Positions 35,144 through 43,553 are shown, numbered from the stretch's first letter. The stretch: DNA of 64,000 nucleotides from Candidatus Poribacteria bacterium (GCA_016215705.1 JACRIR010000053.1:18010-82009); one strand, 5' to 3'. Notes: generated by a model from the sequence alone, not told the origin. Program-made: numbers and translations.

Positions 35144-36066
35144 TATTTATCAACCTCCTCGGTGGCGATATCGGCCCAGTTCTTCTTTCCATCAGCCTTG
35201 AGATGAGGCGCGGACCAACTGACCGGATAGCCAAGGGCCTGCGTAATCCGCTTTTCGAGCTCCGAGCCTTTGAAGTTCGGCTCATCATCCCATCGAATCT
35301 TGTGGTAGAAGTAATACTTCGTGAGAAAATGCGACATGTGCGTAAGAGGCACATACGCCATCAGGAGCGAGAAAAGGACCATTTCGAGAGCGATTGCGGA
35401 ACTGACGGCCGGACCGTTGCCGAAGGTGAAAAGATTTTGGACGTAAGCTCTCGCAATCGAGAAATCGCGGTCAACCAGAACAAATGCCAGATCGGCGACG
35501 ATCAATGCCAGAAGGAAGGCGCAAAGGTTGAAGATATGCGCAGCAGAGGTATAGCCGTCAACCTCGGGATCGGTAAGCCGCCGCTGCAAGAGCGAAAGCG
35601 CGCCGAAAGTGGAGAGAATGAGGCCCGCGGCTCCGGCAAAAATCGTGAGATAGTGAATGGCCAGGCCGACTGCGCCTGCGCCGACGCCGATATACAGGTT
35701 AGCCATCTGCGCCGCTGCGCCCACGACCAGCAAACCGGCCCACCCTATGAGGCAGTAAAGACCGAAATGGAACGGGAACGAGCGATACCAGAGCGGCCTG
35801 TTGTTCTCCCAAAGGGCTTTGATAAATAGCATCTCGGGGATCATTCCCTTCAGCTCGCTGATTAAAGAAAACTTGCGGGGTTTGGTCCACCAATTGAGCT
35901 CCTCAAAATAAGAGCCGCCGTAGTGAGCCCGCTTACCCTCGTGAGCGACCGGGTAGAGCTCCCATCTCAGATGGACGGGCATGCTCTCTATCTTATGGAT
36001 CCGCGCCACCACAGCTACCACAAACGTGATGAAAGCCGCGTATGTGATCAGATAGGATAGTGACAT
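35143..36066 (-). CDS. DsrM/NarI-like membrane cytochrome b subunit
   Basis: 307 residues from ATG 36066 with AGGA five bases upstream. Five to six hydrophobic helices include SFPFHFGLYCLIGWAG, GLAIHYLTIFAGAAG and LMAYVPLTHMSHFLTKYYFYHK, which provide His pairs for heme b ligation as in nitrate reductase gamma and DsrM proteins. It should oxidise (mena)quinol, or reduce it, and pass electrons to the DsrK-like subunit encoded directly downstream. No DsrJ, DsrO or DsrP genes are present, so the complex looks like a minimal MK pair. Confidence 0.87.
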   Translation of the reverse strand: MSLSYLITYAAFITFVVAVVARIHKIESMPVHLRWELYPVAHEGKRAHYGGSYFEELNWWTKPRKFSLISELKGMIPEMLFIKALWENNRPLWYRSFPFHFGLYCLIGWAGLLVVGAAAQMANLYIGVGAGAVGLAIHYLTIFAGAAGLILSTFGALSLLQRRLTDPEVDGYTSAAHIFNLCAFLLALIVADLAFVLVDRDFSIARAYVQNLFTFGNGPAVSSAIALEMVLFSLLMAYVPLTHMSHFLTKYYFYHKIRWDDEPNFKGSELEKRITQALGYPVSWSAPHLKADGKKNWADIATEEVDK

Positions 36067-36500
36067 GACTTCCTTTCTCCTCCTCGAGCGATGTCTCCAT
36101 CGGAACAAGTGAATAGAATGCTCATGACGTAGTTGGATACGGACTTACGCCCTGTTGGCAATGGGGGTGCAGGACGCGCTTGCCCCTCGAAGGACTGCCC
36201 CGCTCGGGATGGGTAGTCGCATCGAGAGAAATCACCACAATCACAGCCGCACTCGGAAACGGGATATGATCTGTAAAGCCGAGGGGGTGCAGATATCGGC
36301 CCCATGCAACAAAATCGCAACAACATCCTCGTCCCTTTACGGCAGCGGACGCACGGTTCTAGCGGAGCCACACCCCGCACTTCAGAATCGCTTTGTCCCC
36401 CCATGTCTGAAATCCGGGGCACATGAATGGTGTCTCAAAATTCAAACACAGGCACTGATTTAGAATAGCATAAGTATCCCGAATTTGCAACATCGCCCAC

Positions 36501-36549
36501 CGGTTTCCAGTTCGCGGTTTACAGTTTACGGTCTACCGTTCGCAGTCTG
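36501..36549 (+). repeat. Degenerate heptanucleotide array, seven units of CRGTYTR
   Basis: Seven adjacent 7-bp units read CGGTTTC, CAGTTCG, CGGTTTA, CAGTTTA, CGGTCTA, CCGTTCG, CAGTCTG. Every unit keeps G3, T4 and a pyrimidine at position 5. It is noncoding. Confidence 0.8.
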
Positions 36550-36598
36550 TGTGATGCCGTTTCCTCTCCCATAATCATGAACCATGAGATGTGGGCTT

Positions 36599-36619
36599 TC
36601 AACCGTAGACTGTAAACCA
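36599..36619 (-). repeat. Inverted copy of the same heptamer family (three units)
   Basis: Units TCAACCG, TAGACTG, TAAACCA are the reverse complement of the CRGTYTR family at 36501-36549. The two arrays could pair as an imperfect hairpin with a 49-base loop. Confidence 0.6.
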
Positions 36620-36816
36620 GTTCGTCCGAGAACCCGTTGTTCTTGACTGTCTGCGAATACCTGTGGCCGCTTCTCTTCATGGTGCGCTTCTGCGTGCCGA
36701 AATCGACGCGCACAATCCCGAGACGTCTTCTGTAGCCGAATCTCCACTCGAAGTGGCCACTGTTCTTCTTGACCGAATTGCCTTGTTCGGATATGATGCC
36801 ACAAGAAGGGGGAAAT

Positions 36817-36844
36817 GTGAAAAGTGAAGAGTGAAAAGGAAAGG
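36817..36844 (+). repeat. Heptanucleotide array GTGAARA
   Basis: Units GTGAAAA, GTGAAGA, GTGAAAA and a degenerate GGAAAGG are in strict 7-base phase within the noncoding region upstream of the SDR gene. Confidence 0.65.
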
Positions 36845-36877
36845 GCCCGCGGGGGAAATGGTTTCTTTCAACTCTTC

Positions 36878-36904
36878 ATCCGTGTAATTCGCTCCATTCG
36901 TGAT
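36878..36904 (+). repeat. Degenerate nonanucleotide array
   Basis: Three 9-base units ATCCGTGTA, ATTCGCTCC and ATTCGTGAT share AT(T/C)CG. A single related unit, ATTCGTGAT, recurs near 53704. It is noncoding. Confidence 0.45.
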
Positions 36905-36998
36905 CTCCCTCTTCTTCTTTTCTTTGCGCCTCGGGTCTGCGACCCTTTGCGGTGAAACCTTTGCTGCTTGTGAGATCAATGAATAAGGAGAGTGCTCT

Positions 36999-37823
36999 AT
37001 GGATTTGCTTCTAAGAGACAAGGTGGCGTTGGTGACGGGGGCGGGGTCGGGGATCGGGCGAACGACGGCGCTTATGTTGGCAGAGGAGGGTGTGCGGATC
37101 GGCTGTGCGGATTTGTTCAAGGAGAGAGCCGAGGAAACAGTGGAGATGATTCGGGCGCGCGGAGGACCGGCGCCGGAAGAAGCGAAAGCGGCGCAGCCCC
37201 GAGGCGAAGGGCGAAAGGCGAAAGGGATAAGTGGGGAGACAACGGCAATAGCATCAGTGTGTGACGTTACGAATTATGGGCAAGTGGCGCAGGCGGTGGC
37301 TGACACCCTGGTCGCTTTCGGCCGGTTGGATATTCTGGTCAACAGCGCGGGCGTTTCGGCGGGCGGCCTGTTCATGGAAACGGAACCGGAAAGCTGGTCG
37401 CTTGAAATCGGCATCAATCTTGTGGGCACAATGAATTGCTGCCATGCTGCCGCGCCTCATATGATCACCAAAGGATACGGGAAGATCGTCAATATCGCAT
37501 CGGACGCCGGAAGAGTTGGCGAGAAACGGCTGTCCGTCTATGGAGCGTCGAAGGGCGGCGTGCTAGGTTTCACCAAGTGCCTCGCGCTCGAGTTGGCGCG
37601 CTACAAAATCAATGTCAACGTGGTCAGCCCGGGCGTGGTGAAAAGCCCGATGACTTCATTCCTGACCGAGGACCTGGAGAAAGAGTGGGCAAAGTTCTAT
37701 CCGCTGCGCAGGCTCGGCGTGCCGGAAGACGTGGCAAACATGATCGTTTTCCTGTGCTCCGACCGCACAAGTTGGATGACGGGGCAGACGGTGAGCATTG
37801 ATGGAGGATTCTCACGCATATGA
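36999..37823 (+). CDS. Short-chain dehydrogenase/reductase with a repeat-derived insertion
   Basis: 274 residues, a classical SDR. The NAD(P)-binding motif TGAGSGIG is near 13-20, the structural NSAG near 115, and the catalytic Tyr-x3-Lys in VYGASKGG near 175 after the Ser of IASDAG; the C-terminus (MTGQTVSIDGGFSRI) is standard. The FabG/3-oxoacyl-reductase-like subgroup acts on hydroxy or keto substrates; the real one is unknown. About 20 extra residues (57-79, APEEAKAAQPRGEGRKAKG) interrupt the region between strands C and D. Their DNA contains three GGCGAA(A/G) heptamers. The gene stands alone, flanked by heptamer arrays on both sides. Confidence 0.9.
   Translation: MDLLLRDKVALVTGAGSGIGRTTALMLAEEGVRIGCADLFKERAEETVEMIRARGGPAPEEAKAAQPRGEGRKAKGISGETTAIASVCDVTNYGQVAQAVADTLVAFGRLDILVNSAGVSAGGLFMETEPESWSLEIGINLVGTMNCCHAAAPHMITKGYGKIVNIASDAGRVGEKRLSVYGASKGGVLGFTKCLALELARYKINVNVVSPGVVKSPMTSFLTEDLEKEWAKFYPLRRLGVPEDVANMIVFLCSDRTSWMTGQTVSIDGGFSRI
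37203..37230 (+). repeat. In-frame heptamer array inside the SDR gene
   Basis: Units GGCGAAG, GGCGAAA, GGCGAAA and degenerate GGGATAA lie within codons 69-78. Three units equal 21 bases, so the insertion preserves the reading frame. Confidence 0.7.
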
Positions 37824-37852
37824 GGAGGGGGAGAGGGTGAGAAGGGAAGAGT

Positions 37853-37892
37853 GGGTTTAGGGTTTAGGGTTTAGGGTTTAGGGTTTAGGGTT
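37853..37892 (+). repeat. Perfect telomere-like array (GGGTTTA)5.7
   Basis: Five exact GGGTTTA units and a final GGGTT cover 40 bases between two convergent genes. The last codons of the minus-strand GT-C gene (Asn-Pro-Lys-Pro-stop) are read from the array itself. Confidence 0.95.
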
Positions 37893-39142
37893 GCCATTGT
37901 CTCTCCATTCCGCAGGGAGGAATGCCATATATATATGATGGCGCCAAAGTACAATAGTAGAAGTATCTCGTTCTTGTAAAAGCCCAGGGGCCAATTGCAA
38001 CAGAAAAAGGATTGAAGCAGAAGAATTGCTGCTCCGAAAACGGTTTCGCCGGACGCCGCAGCCCAAAGGACGAAGATAAACGTCGGCACAACCTCGTAAA
38101 TGCCTGCTGTATAGAATTTACCGAAAGTGATAAAGGTAAATGAACAGAACGCGAGGAGGGCAAAGTATCTCTCCGGCGTTGAAATGGTAATCTTCCTGGT
38201 CACGGTAAAGACAAAGCTAGCAACAATGCACAGCAGGATCAGCAGTTTATTTGCGTACAATTGCAGGAACTCCTCGATGCCGGGTCTTTCGCCTCCCCCA
38301 GCAAGCATTATCGCCTTATAGAGGTAGCCCATCGCAGAATTCTCTTGAATCTTGAAGAGGTCCATGTTTTTTGACAGCGACAAATAGACCCGTTCCATGC
38401 CCGACCCCCAAAGGAAGGGTGACATGATCAGCAATACGGTCAAGCCCAGAGAGAGACTCCATTTGAGCACGTCCACGTAACGCCTGCCATTGCAGAGCAC
38501 GAAAAATGTAGGAATCACAAAGAGGATTGCGACCTGTTTCGTGCACATCGCGAGGCCGAAGCAGATTCCGCTCAGGATTTTGCGCTCGGGCAAGGCTAAC
38601 ATGCCCAGGAGACCAAAGAAGGCGACAACTCCTTCGAATTTTCCTTCCTTTACAACGGAATAGAAAAGCAGTCCGGAAAAGAGGAAAATGGCTATCAGAA
38701 CAACCGCATCGCTTGTCAGTTCCTTCCCCGTGTATCTCTCAAAGACTCCGGCGACCAAGAAGGCGGCAAGGCCGGTAAGAAGAATGAAAGGCAGGATGGA
38801 AACGTTGAATAAATAAGCGTCGTCCATGTCCATCAGATCTGAAGCAAGGACGATGGGCGCCTCCAGCAGCGGGGTCAACGGCGGATAGTTGTACAGGCCG
38901 CCGGGAGCGCTTAGCATATCCACCTTTATCATTCTACTGCTATAGAAGCCGAAATCGCCACTGAGAATTGACCTGGCCATCTCGACGATTTGCCACCGGT
39001 CAAACCTGAACAATCCGGCTTGTCCCTCGTCTGCGTCGATCCAGCTTCCGAATCCCAGTATTGAATAGCTGATTCCACCGCATATGAAGAGTACGACGAG
39101 ACAGCCTGCAACAAACTTCCGCGTCTTCATTTGAGATGACAC
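37871..39142 (-). CDS. GT-C-fold membrane glycosyltransferase-like protein
   Basis: 423 residues from GTG 39142, which has AGAGG eight bases upstream; ATG 39130 four codons later is the alternative. About ten hydrophobic helices are present. An acidic first periplasmic loop, GSWIDADEGQAGLFRFD near 32-48, carries the Asp/Glu motif typical of GT-C enzymes that use polyprenyl-phosphate sugars. The region LSAPGGLYNYPPLTPLLEAP near 75 matches PMT/ArnT-like proteins. It would transfer a sugar outside the inner membrane. The stop codon lies in the telomere-like repeat. It is divergent from the second glycan operon, whose Dpm-like enzymes could supply its donor. Confidence 0.75.
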   Translation of the reverse strand: MSSQMKTRKFVAGCLVVLFICGGISYSILGFGSWIDADEGQAGLFRFDRWQIVEMARSILSGDFGFYSSRMIKVDMLSAPGGLYNYPPLTPLLEAPIVLASDLMDMDDAYLFNVSILPFILLTGLAAFLVAGVFERYTGKELTSDAVVLIAIFLFSGLLFYSVVKEGKFEGVVAFFGLLGMLALPERKILSGICFGLAMCTKQVAILFVIPTFFVLCNGRRYVDVLKWSLSLGLTVLLIMSPFLWGSGMERVYLSLSKNMDLFKIQENSAMGYLYKAIMLAGGGERPGIEEFLQLYANKLLILLCIVASFVFTVTRKITISTPERYFALLAFCSFTFITFGKFYTAGIYEVVPTFIFVLWAAASGETVFGAAILLLQSFFCCNWPLGFYKNEILLLLYFGAIIYIWHSSLRNGETMATLNPKP

Positions 39143-39472
39143 TGTTTTTTCCTCTTGGCAGCCACTTCTCTGAAAAGGACCAGAGTGCAAGGTTTAGGAT
39201 TTCGGCTTTTGGGCTGAATTCGTATGTTTCCGCCACAAACAACGCGCCGCAAATGTGGCTGACTGCTCAGAATGACGTTCTTGTGGGTTAGAATCGTTCG
39301 TAAAATGCGCATCTTTTTATCACTAAAAGTGTTGAGTTGTCAAGGAATGCCGCTGGCAACTCGCAACCAACGACCTTCGGGTGTTTGATTTCATTACTAT
39401 CGTATGGTAAAATGGCAACTCATACAAAGTCAAGGATTTAAGAAGCAAGCGGGGCTTGGCGGCGTCCAAGGA
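39143..39472. other. Divergent intergenic region between the GT-C gene and the second glycan operon
   Basis: 330 bases without a credible gene. It contains the plus-strand promoter at 39385-39413. The minus-strand side lacks a clear promoter. Confidence 0.6.
39385..39413 (+). promoter_or_regulatory. Sigma70-like promoter of the second glycan operon
   Basis: TTGATT (39385-39390) and TAAAAT (39408-39413) are separated by 17 bases. Transcription would begin near 39420, giving a leader of about 50 bases before ATG 39473. This argues against the in-frame ATG at 39404 as a start. Confidence 0.6.
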
Positions 39473-40231
39473 ATGGAAAAGTTCGAGGGCAAGCTTACTG
39501 TTTTGATGCCTGCCTATCAGGAAGGGGCGGGCATTTATGATAATATAGGGGAAACGCTCGAGATACTCAGTGAGAGCAATCGAGATTTCGAGATAATTGT
39601 AATAGACGATGGGAGTTCCGACAACACATACGAAGAGGCCGTTCGGTTCGCGGGAGAGGACCCCCGGATAAGAATTATCCGAAACAGAACAAACATCGGG
39701 AAAGGGAGCGCTCTGCGGGAGGGATTCGGTAAGAGCGCCGGCGACCTGGTGGTCTTCATTGACGCCGACCTTGACTTGCATCCGCGCCAGTTGCAGGTCT
39801 TCTTCGAGTTCATGCGTCGGGAGGACGCGGACGTAGTGATCGGCTCGAAGCGGCATCCGCAATCCAGGCTCTATTACCCGTTCCATCGGAAAATAGTTAG
39901 CGCGGTATACTTCTTTCTCGTCAAGTTGATGTTTCGTTTGCCCATTCACGACACGCAGACGGGGCTCAAGTTGTTCAAACGCCAAGTTCTCGAAACGGTG
40001 TTTCCGCAGATGCTGGTCAAAAAATTCGCATTTGACCTCGAGTTGCTTGTTCTCGCGCACAGACACGGATTCAGGATTGCCGAGGCGCCCGTTGTAGTGG
40101 ATTATCGCCCCAATATCGGCCGGAAGATCAAGCGGTGGGTTCGCCCGGGAGACATTTATACAACGTGGTGGGACACAATGGCAATCTTCTACAGACTCTA
40201 TATTCTGAGACACTATGAGAAGAACCGATAA
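39473..40231 (+). CDS. GT2 polyprenyl-phosphate sugar synthase (Dpm1/DPG-like)
   Basis: 252 residues from ATG 39473. GT2 features of dolichyl- or undecaprenyl-phosphate hexose synthases are visible: VLMPAYQEGAGI near 11, IIVIDDGSSDNT near 41, GKGSALREGF near 77, the metal-binding DADLDLHP near 98, and HDTQTGLKLFKR near 158. There are no C-terminal membrane helices, unlike GtrB or CsbB. It should form a polyprenyl-phosphate-linked sugar used by GT-C enzymes outside the membrane; YfhO-like and DUF2723 proteins are encoded downstream. AAGGA lies immediately before the ATG, closer than ideal, so the start is moderately certain. Confidence 0.87.
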   Translation: MEKFEGKLTVLMPAYQEGAGIYDNIGETLEILSESNRDFEIIVIDDGSSDNTYEEAVRFAGEDPRIRIIRNRTNIGKGSALREGFGKSAGDLVVFIDADLDLHPRQLQVFFEFMRREDADVVIGSKRHPQSRLYYPFHRKIVSAVYFFLVKLMFRLPIHDTQTGLKLFKRQVLETVFPQMLVKKFAFDLELLVLAHRHGFRIAEAPVVVDYRPNIGRKIKRWVRPGDIYTTWWDTMAIFYRLYILRHYEKNR

Positions 40232-40252
40232 TCATAGACCAACAAAGGTATT

Positions 40253-41311
40253 ATGACAAATATCTCCTCGCATAACGAAGAAGCCGGAACCCTCGAATCC
40301 AAGCAGAATATGTTGCCGAAGATATCGGTTATCCTCGCTTTGCACACATGCAGCGCGCGGTTCCTGCGCGACTTTTCAAATATTCGCAATCTTGAGTATC
40401 CTGATTTTGAAATCCTGATAGTCGCCGACGCGCCGACTCTGAGCGAAGCCACAAATCCCCAGTTTATCGAGCTGAAGCGCCTCGAAAAGCCGGGCCTCGT
40501 AAGCATGCTATCGACAGGCAGACAACTTACCGGTCCGGGAGAGAAACGGGATATCGGGATTCAGAAGGCGAGCGGTGAAATATGCGCGTTTATCGACGAC
40601 GACGCTTATCCGAGACCGGATTGGCTCCGGAGCGCAGTCGGCTTCTTTGACAACGCACAGGTGGCGGCGGTTGGTGGCCCGGGCATCACTCCTCCGGAGG
40701 ACAATCTGTTCGAGCAGGCAGGAGGCGCCGTGTATGCCTCACCGCTTGGAAGCGGGCAGACGCTTTATCGTTTCCTGCAACGCAAACCGCGCGAGGTGGA
40801 GGATTTTCCTGCATTCAATCTACTTGTGCGCACGAAAATTCTGAAACAAGTAGGCGGTTTCTCCTCCCCCTACTACGGCGGTGAAGACACAAAACTGTGT
40901 CTTGAGATTATCAAGTCGGGCAAAAAGATTCTGTACCGTCCCGAGGTTGTTGTGTTTCACCATCGCAGGCCGCTATTCTTGAGTCATCTCAGGCAGATTG
41001 CGAACGTGGGACTCCATCGGGGGTATTTTGCGAAAATGTATCCGGAGACATCGAGACGCCTGTTCTATTTCATGCCCAGTATCGTCGTAACCGTTCTCTT
41101 CTTCGGAATCATCCTCTCGGCGTTCTCCAACGTAATGAAGGCCGTCGTTTTATTCAGCATTCTAGGCTATTTCGGCTTCGCATTCGTTTCCATCATGCCC
41201 GCAAGTCGGCTCGACGTGGCTTTTCTCGGCGCATTGGGGATCATGGCCACTCACCTCGTATACGGATGCGCGTTCATTCGCGGGCTCACGCTCAGGCGCC
41301 TCGATAAATAA
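40253..41311 (+). CDS. GT2-family glycosyltransferase with C-terminal membrane helices
   Basis: 352 residues. The N-terminal half is a GT-A fold: ISVILALHTCSARFLRDF near 25, FEILIVADAPT near 53, metal site CAFIDDDAYPRPDWL near 112, VAAVGGPGITPPEDN near 138, and GGFSSPYYGGEDTKLCLEI near 205 with the conserved ED. Two or three hydrophobic segments (about 270-340) should hold it at the membrane. The family includes rhamnosyl and hyaluronan-type transferases. The gene follows the Dpm-like gene after 21 bases. Confidence 0.87.
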   Translation: MTNISSHNEEAGTLESKQNMLPKISVILALHTCSARFLRDFSNIRNLEYPDFEILIVADAPTLSEATNPQFIELKRLEKPGLVSMLSTGRQLTGPGEKRDIGIQKASGEICAFIDDDAYPRPDWLRSAVGFFDNAQVAAVGGPGITPPEDNLFEQAGGAVYASPLGSGQTLYRFLQRKPREVEDFPAFNLLVRTKILKQVGGFSSPYYGGEDTKLCLEIIKSGKKILYRPEVVVFHHRRPLFLSHLRQIANVGLHRGYFAKMYPETSRRLFYFMPSIVVTVLFFGIILSAFSNVMKAVVLFSILGYFGFAFVSIMPASRLDVAFLGALGIMATHLVYGCAFIRGLTLRRLDK

Positions 41312-41322
41312 GGGGGCCCCGG

Positions 41323-42333
41323 TTGGCATCGCCCTCGGTCAGTATAATAATTCCAACCTACAATTCCGCACGCTCGCTGGGCGAATGTCTCAAGAGCATA
41401 AGAGCGCAAGATTACCCCCCGGAAAAAGTGGAAATCATTCTCGTGGACGCGGGCTCGACTGATTCGACGCTCGAAATCGCCGCCAAATTCGGTGTGAGCA
41501 GGATTCTGTCGAACTCGCTCAAGACCGGCGAGGCAGGCAAGTCGGTCGGGATCGACGCCGCCTCGGGCGAGTTCATCGGTTTCATTGACAGCGACAATAT
41601 TCTCGACGGGACCGACTGGCTGAGCAAGATGGCGGCCCCCCTTGAGAATCCCGAAATCGTCTTCTCCGAAAGCTATGCTTTCGCGTACAGGCCCGCCGAT
41701 TCCGCCATTGATCGTTACTGCGCGCTCATGGGGATGAACGACCCCATACACTTGTTCATCGGAAACTATGACAGACTTTGCACTCTAACCGGCAAATGGA
41801 CAGGGTTGCCGGTCAAGATGACTGACCGCGGCGACTATTACGAAGTTGAATTGACAAAAGAGACCACGCCGACGATGGGCGCAAACGGTTCTCTCATCCG
41901 AAAAAGTTCCATTATGAAAACCACTTACAAACCGCACTATTTCGACATCGACGTGATTTATCAGCTTGTCGGCATGGGTAACGTTCGGGCTGCAATGGTG
42001 AAGAAAGGGATCGTGCACTTATACTGTCCCGATTTTCGAACCTTTGCGCGAAAGCAAAGACGCCGCATACATGATTTCTTGCACTATCAGCGCCTCGGAA
42101 GGCGGACTTATCCGCATCAGAGATATTTTTGGGGATATGCAAAGTTTGTCGCATCCTGTCTGCTTGTGTTTCCGCTGCTGATACAGTCGTTCCTTGGCTA
42201 CGCGCGGAAGGACGACCTGGCGTGGTTCGTTCATCCTGTGCTCTGCTGGATTACGCTTGTGTCGTATGGGTGGGCGACCATCCGGTCGTTTTTTGCGACC
42301 GCCGAATTTGACAGGAGTCAATGGAAACAGTAG
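41323..42333 (+). CDS. GT2-family glycosyltransferase
   Basis: 336 residues. GT-A features: SVSIIIPTYNSARSLGECL near 5, VEIILVDAGSTDSTL near 35, GEFIGFIDSDNILDGTDWL near 83 (DxD-type metal site) and the acceptor-side region ANGSLIRKSSI near 187. Two hydrophobic stretches near 265-285 and 300-325 suggest membrane association. The start is TTG, 11 bases after the preceding stop, with AAGGGGG upstream. The 3' end overlaps the next GT4 gene by 13 bases. Confidence 0.85.
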   Translation: MASPSVSIIIPTYNSARSLGECLKSIRAQDYPPEKVEIILVDAGSTDSTLEIAAKFGVSRILSNSLKTGEAGKSVGIDAASGEFIGFIDSDNILDGTDWLSKMAAPLENPEIVFSESYAFAYRPADSAIDRYCALMGMNDPIHLFIGNYDRLCTLTGKWTGLPVKMTDRGDYYEVELTKETTPTMGANGSLIRKSSIMKTTYKPHYFDIDVIYQLVGMGNVRAAMVKKGIVHLYCPDFRTFARKQRRRIHDFLHYQRLGRRTYPHQRYFWGYAKFVASCLLVFPLLIQSFLGYARKDDLAWFVHPVLCWITLVSYGWATIRSFFATAEFDRSQWKQ

Positions 42334-43553
42334 AACCGGACCGAATCATGGGTGTGCGCGGCTATCTCTCGGAATATGACATTGTAATCGTCAAGCATAC
42401 CTACACGCCCACCGGTGGCGCCGAGCAGGAACTATTGCGCTATTTGCTTCCACGGGCGAAATCGGTCGTCTACGTGAGCCACCCTTTTTCTGATGCGCGC
42501 GGTATTCCGCTTAACACTTCCATTGCGATCTATGAACAAGGAGAGAAACGGCGTGAGATAGTTGCGCCTCTCGTGAAGGGGCCACAGCCGCTGTTTTTTC
42601 TGAAGGACGTTCTATTCACACTATGGTATTTGCGGAAGAATTCCCCCTCTCGCGGATTCAGAATATACGTCGGCGTGGACAACTTGAATGCCTATACCGG
42701 CCTATTGCTGAAGCGGCTCGGAGTGGTCGAACGTGTGATCTACTATGTGATTGACTATGCGCCGCAGAGATTCAGCAACCGGTTCGGGCAATGGCTTTAT
42801 CAGGAAGTTGACAAGCGTTGCTGCTACGGATCCGATGCCGTATGGAATGTTTCAGCATCGATGGAAGAAGCTCGCAAGGAAGCCCGCATCGATGCAAATA
42901 GATGCGCTCCCCAATTGGAAGTCCCTCTCGGAAACAGGTATTCGGAAATACAGAAGTTGGCGCTCGAGAAAAAAGACCCAAACCTGATAGTATTCCTGGG
43001 GAGCCTCACTCGAGAGCAGGGGCTCGATCGCGCGATACAGGCTATGCCGGAAATGAAACGCCGACTCCCGAACGCAAGATTACGGATAATTGGCGACGGC
43101 CCGGAATGCGCCTCGTTGAGAAATCTTGCAGTCGAAAAAGGCGTTTCAGACGCGGTCGAATTCATGGGATTCGTTGAGGACGACACTGAAGCGGCGAGGC
43201 TGGCGGCCGAGGGCGCTGTCGGGATAGCGCCCTATGTGCAGACCACCGACACATACAAGCGCTTAGCGGACCCCGGCAAAGTGAAGATATATTTGGCGGC
43301 TGGATTGCCGGTTATAATCACGCGCGTGCCGCGCATCGCCGGCCTTATTGAAACAAGGGAGGCAGGGGTAATCATTGAACCCAATGCCGGCAGCCTGACC
43401 GATGCCGTGAACGCGATACTATCATCGCCGGAAAAGCTTCGAAGACTGCGGGCAAATGCCTCTGAGCTTGGCAAAGAGTACGATTGGGATACGGTTTTTG
43501 ATCGCGCGCTTGAGCAGACGTTTGAACATTGGAGAGAAAAAAAGTGTGGCTGA
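42321..43553 (+). CDS. GT4-family glycosyltransferase
   Basis: 410 residues. GT-B fold: VIVKHTYTPTGGAEQELLRY near 22 with the glycine loop, YYVIDYAPQRFSNRFG near 145, LIVFLGSLTREQGLDRAIQAM near 222, LRIIGDGPECASL near 255 and the donor region ADPGKVKIYLAAGLPVIITRVP near 315, where EGFG is replaced by a Lys-containing variant. The start overlaps the preceding gene by 13 bases. It is likely one step in assembling the glycan of the second locus. Confidence 0.87.
   Translation: METVEPDRIMGVRGYLSEYDIVIVKHTYTPTGGAEQELLRYLLPRAKSVVYVSHPFSDARGIPLNTSIAIYEQGEKRREIVAPLVKGPQPLFFLKDVLFTLWYLRKNSPSRGFRIYVGVDNLNAYTGLLLKRLGVVERVIYYVIDYAPQRFSNRFGQWLYQEVDKRCCYGSDAVWNVSASMEEARKEARIDANRCAPQLEVPLGNRYSEIQKLALEKKDPNLIVFLGSLTREQGLDRAIQAMPEMKRRLPNARLRIIGDGPECASLRNLAVEKGVSDAVEFMGFVEDDTEAARLAAEGAVGIAPYVQTTDTYKRLADPGKVKIYLAAGLPVIITRVPRIAGLIETREAGVIIEPNAGSLTDAVNAILSSPEKLRRLRANASELGKEYDWDTVFDRALEQTFEHWREKKCG

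Larger units (their letters stand above)
36067..36998. other. Gene-poor region with several short tandem-repeat arrays
   Basis: No coding frame in this 932-base stretch looks real: frames are short and lack ribosome sites. It contains four repeat arrays listed separately (36501-36549, 36599-36619, 36817-36844, 36878-36904). The left part should hold the minus-strand promoter of the DsrMK-like operon and the right end the plus-strand promoter of the SDR gene, but no high-quality hexamer pair was found. Confidence 0.6.

Noticed and set aside
36501..36904. CRISPR array
   Set aside because: Units are 7-9 bases and contiguous without spacers; no cas genes in the window.
37853..37892. Eukaryotic telomere or contaminant sequence
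   Set aside because: The array is flanked on both sides by bacterial-type genes, and degenerate heptamer relatives occur nearby, so local expansion is the simpler reading.
39404..39472. In-frame ATG upstream of the first Dpm-like gene
   Set aside because: It falls within the -10 region of the promoter and would not be in the transcript; no ribosome site.
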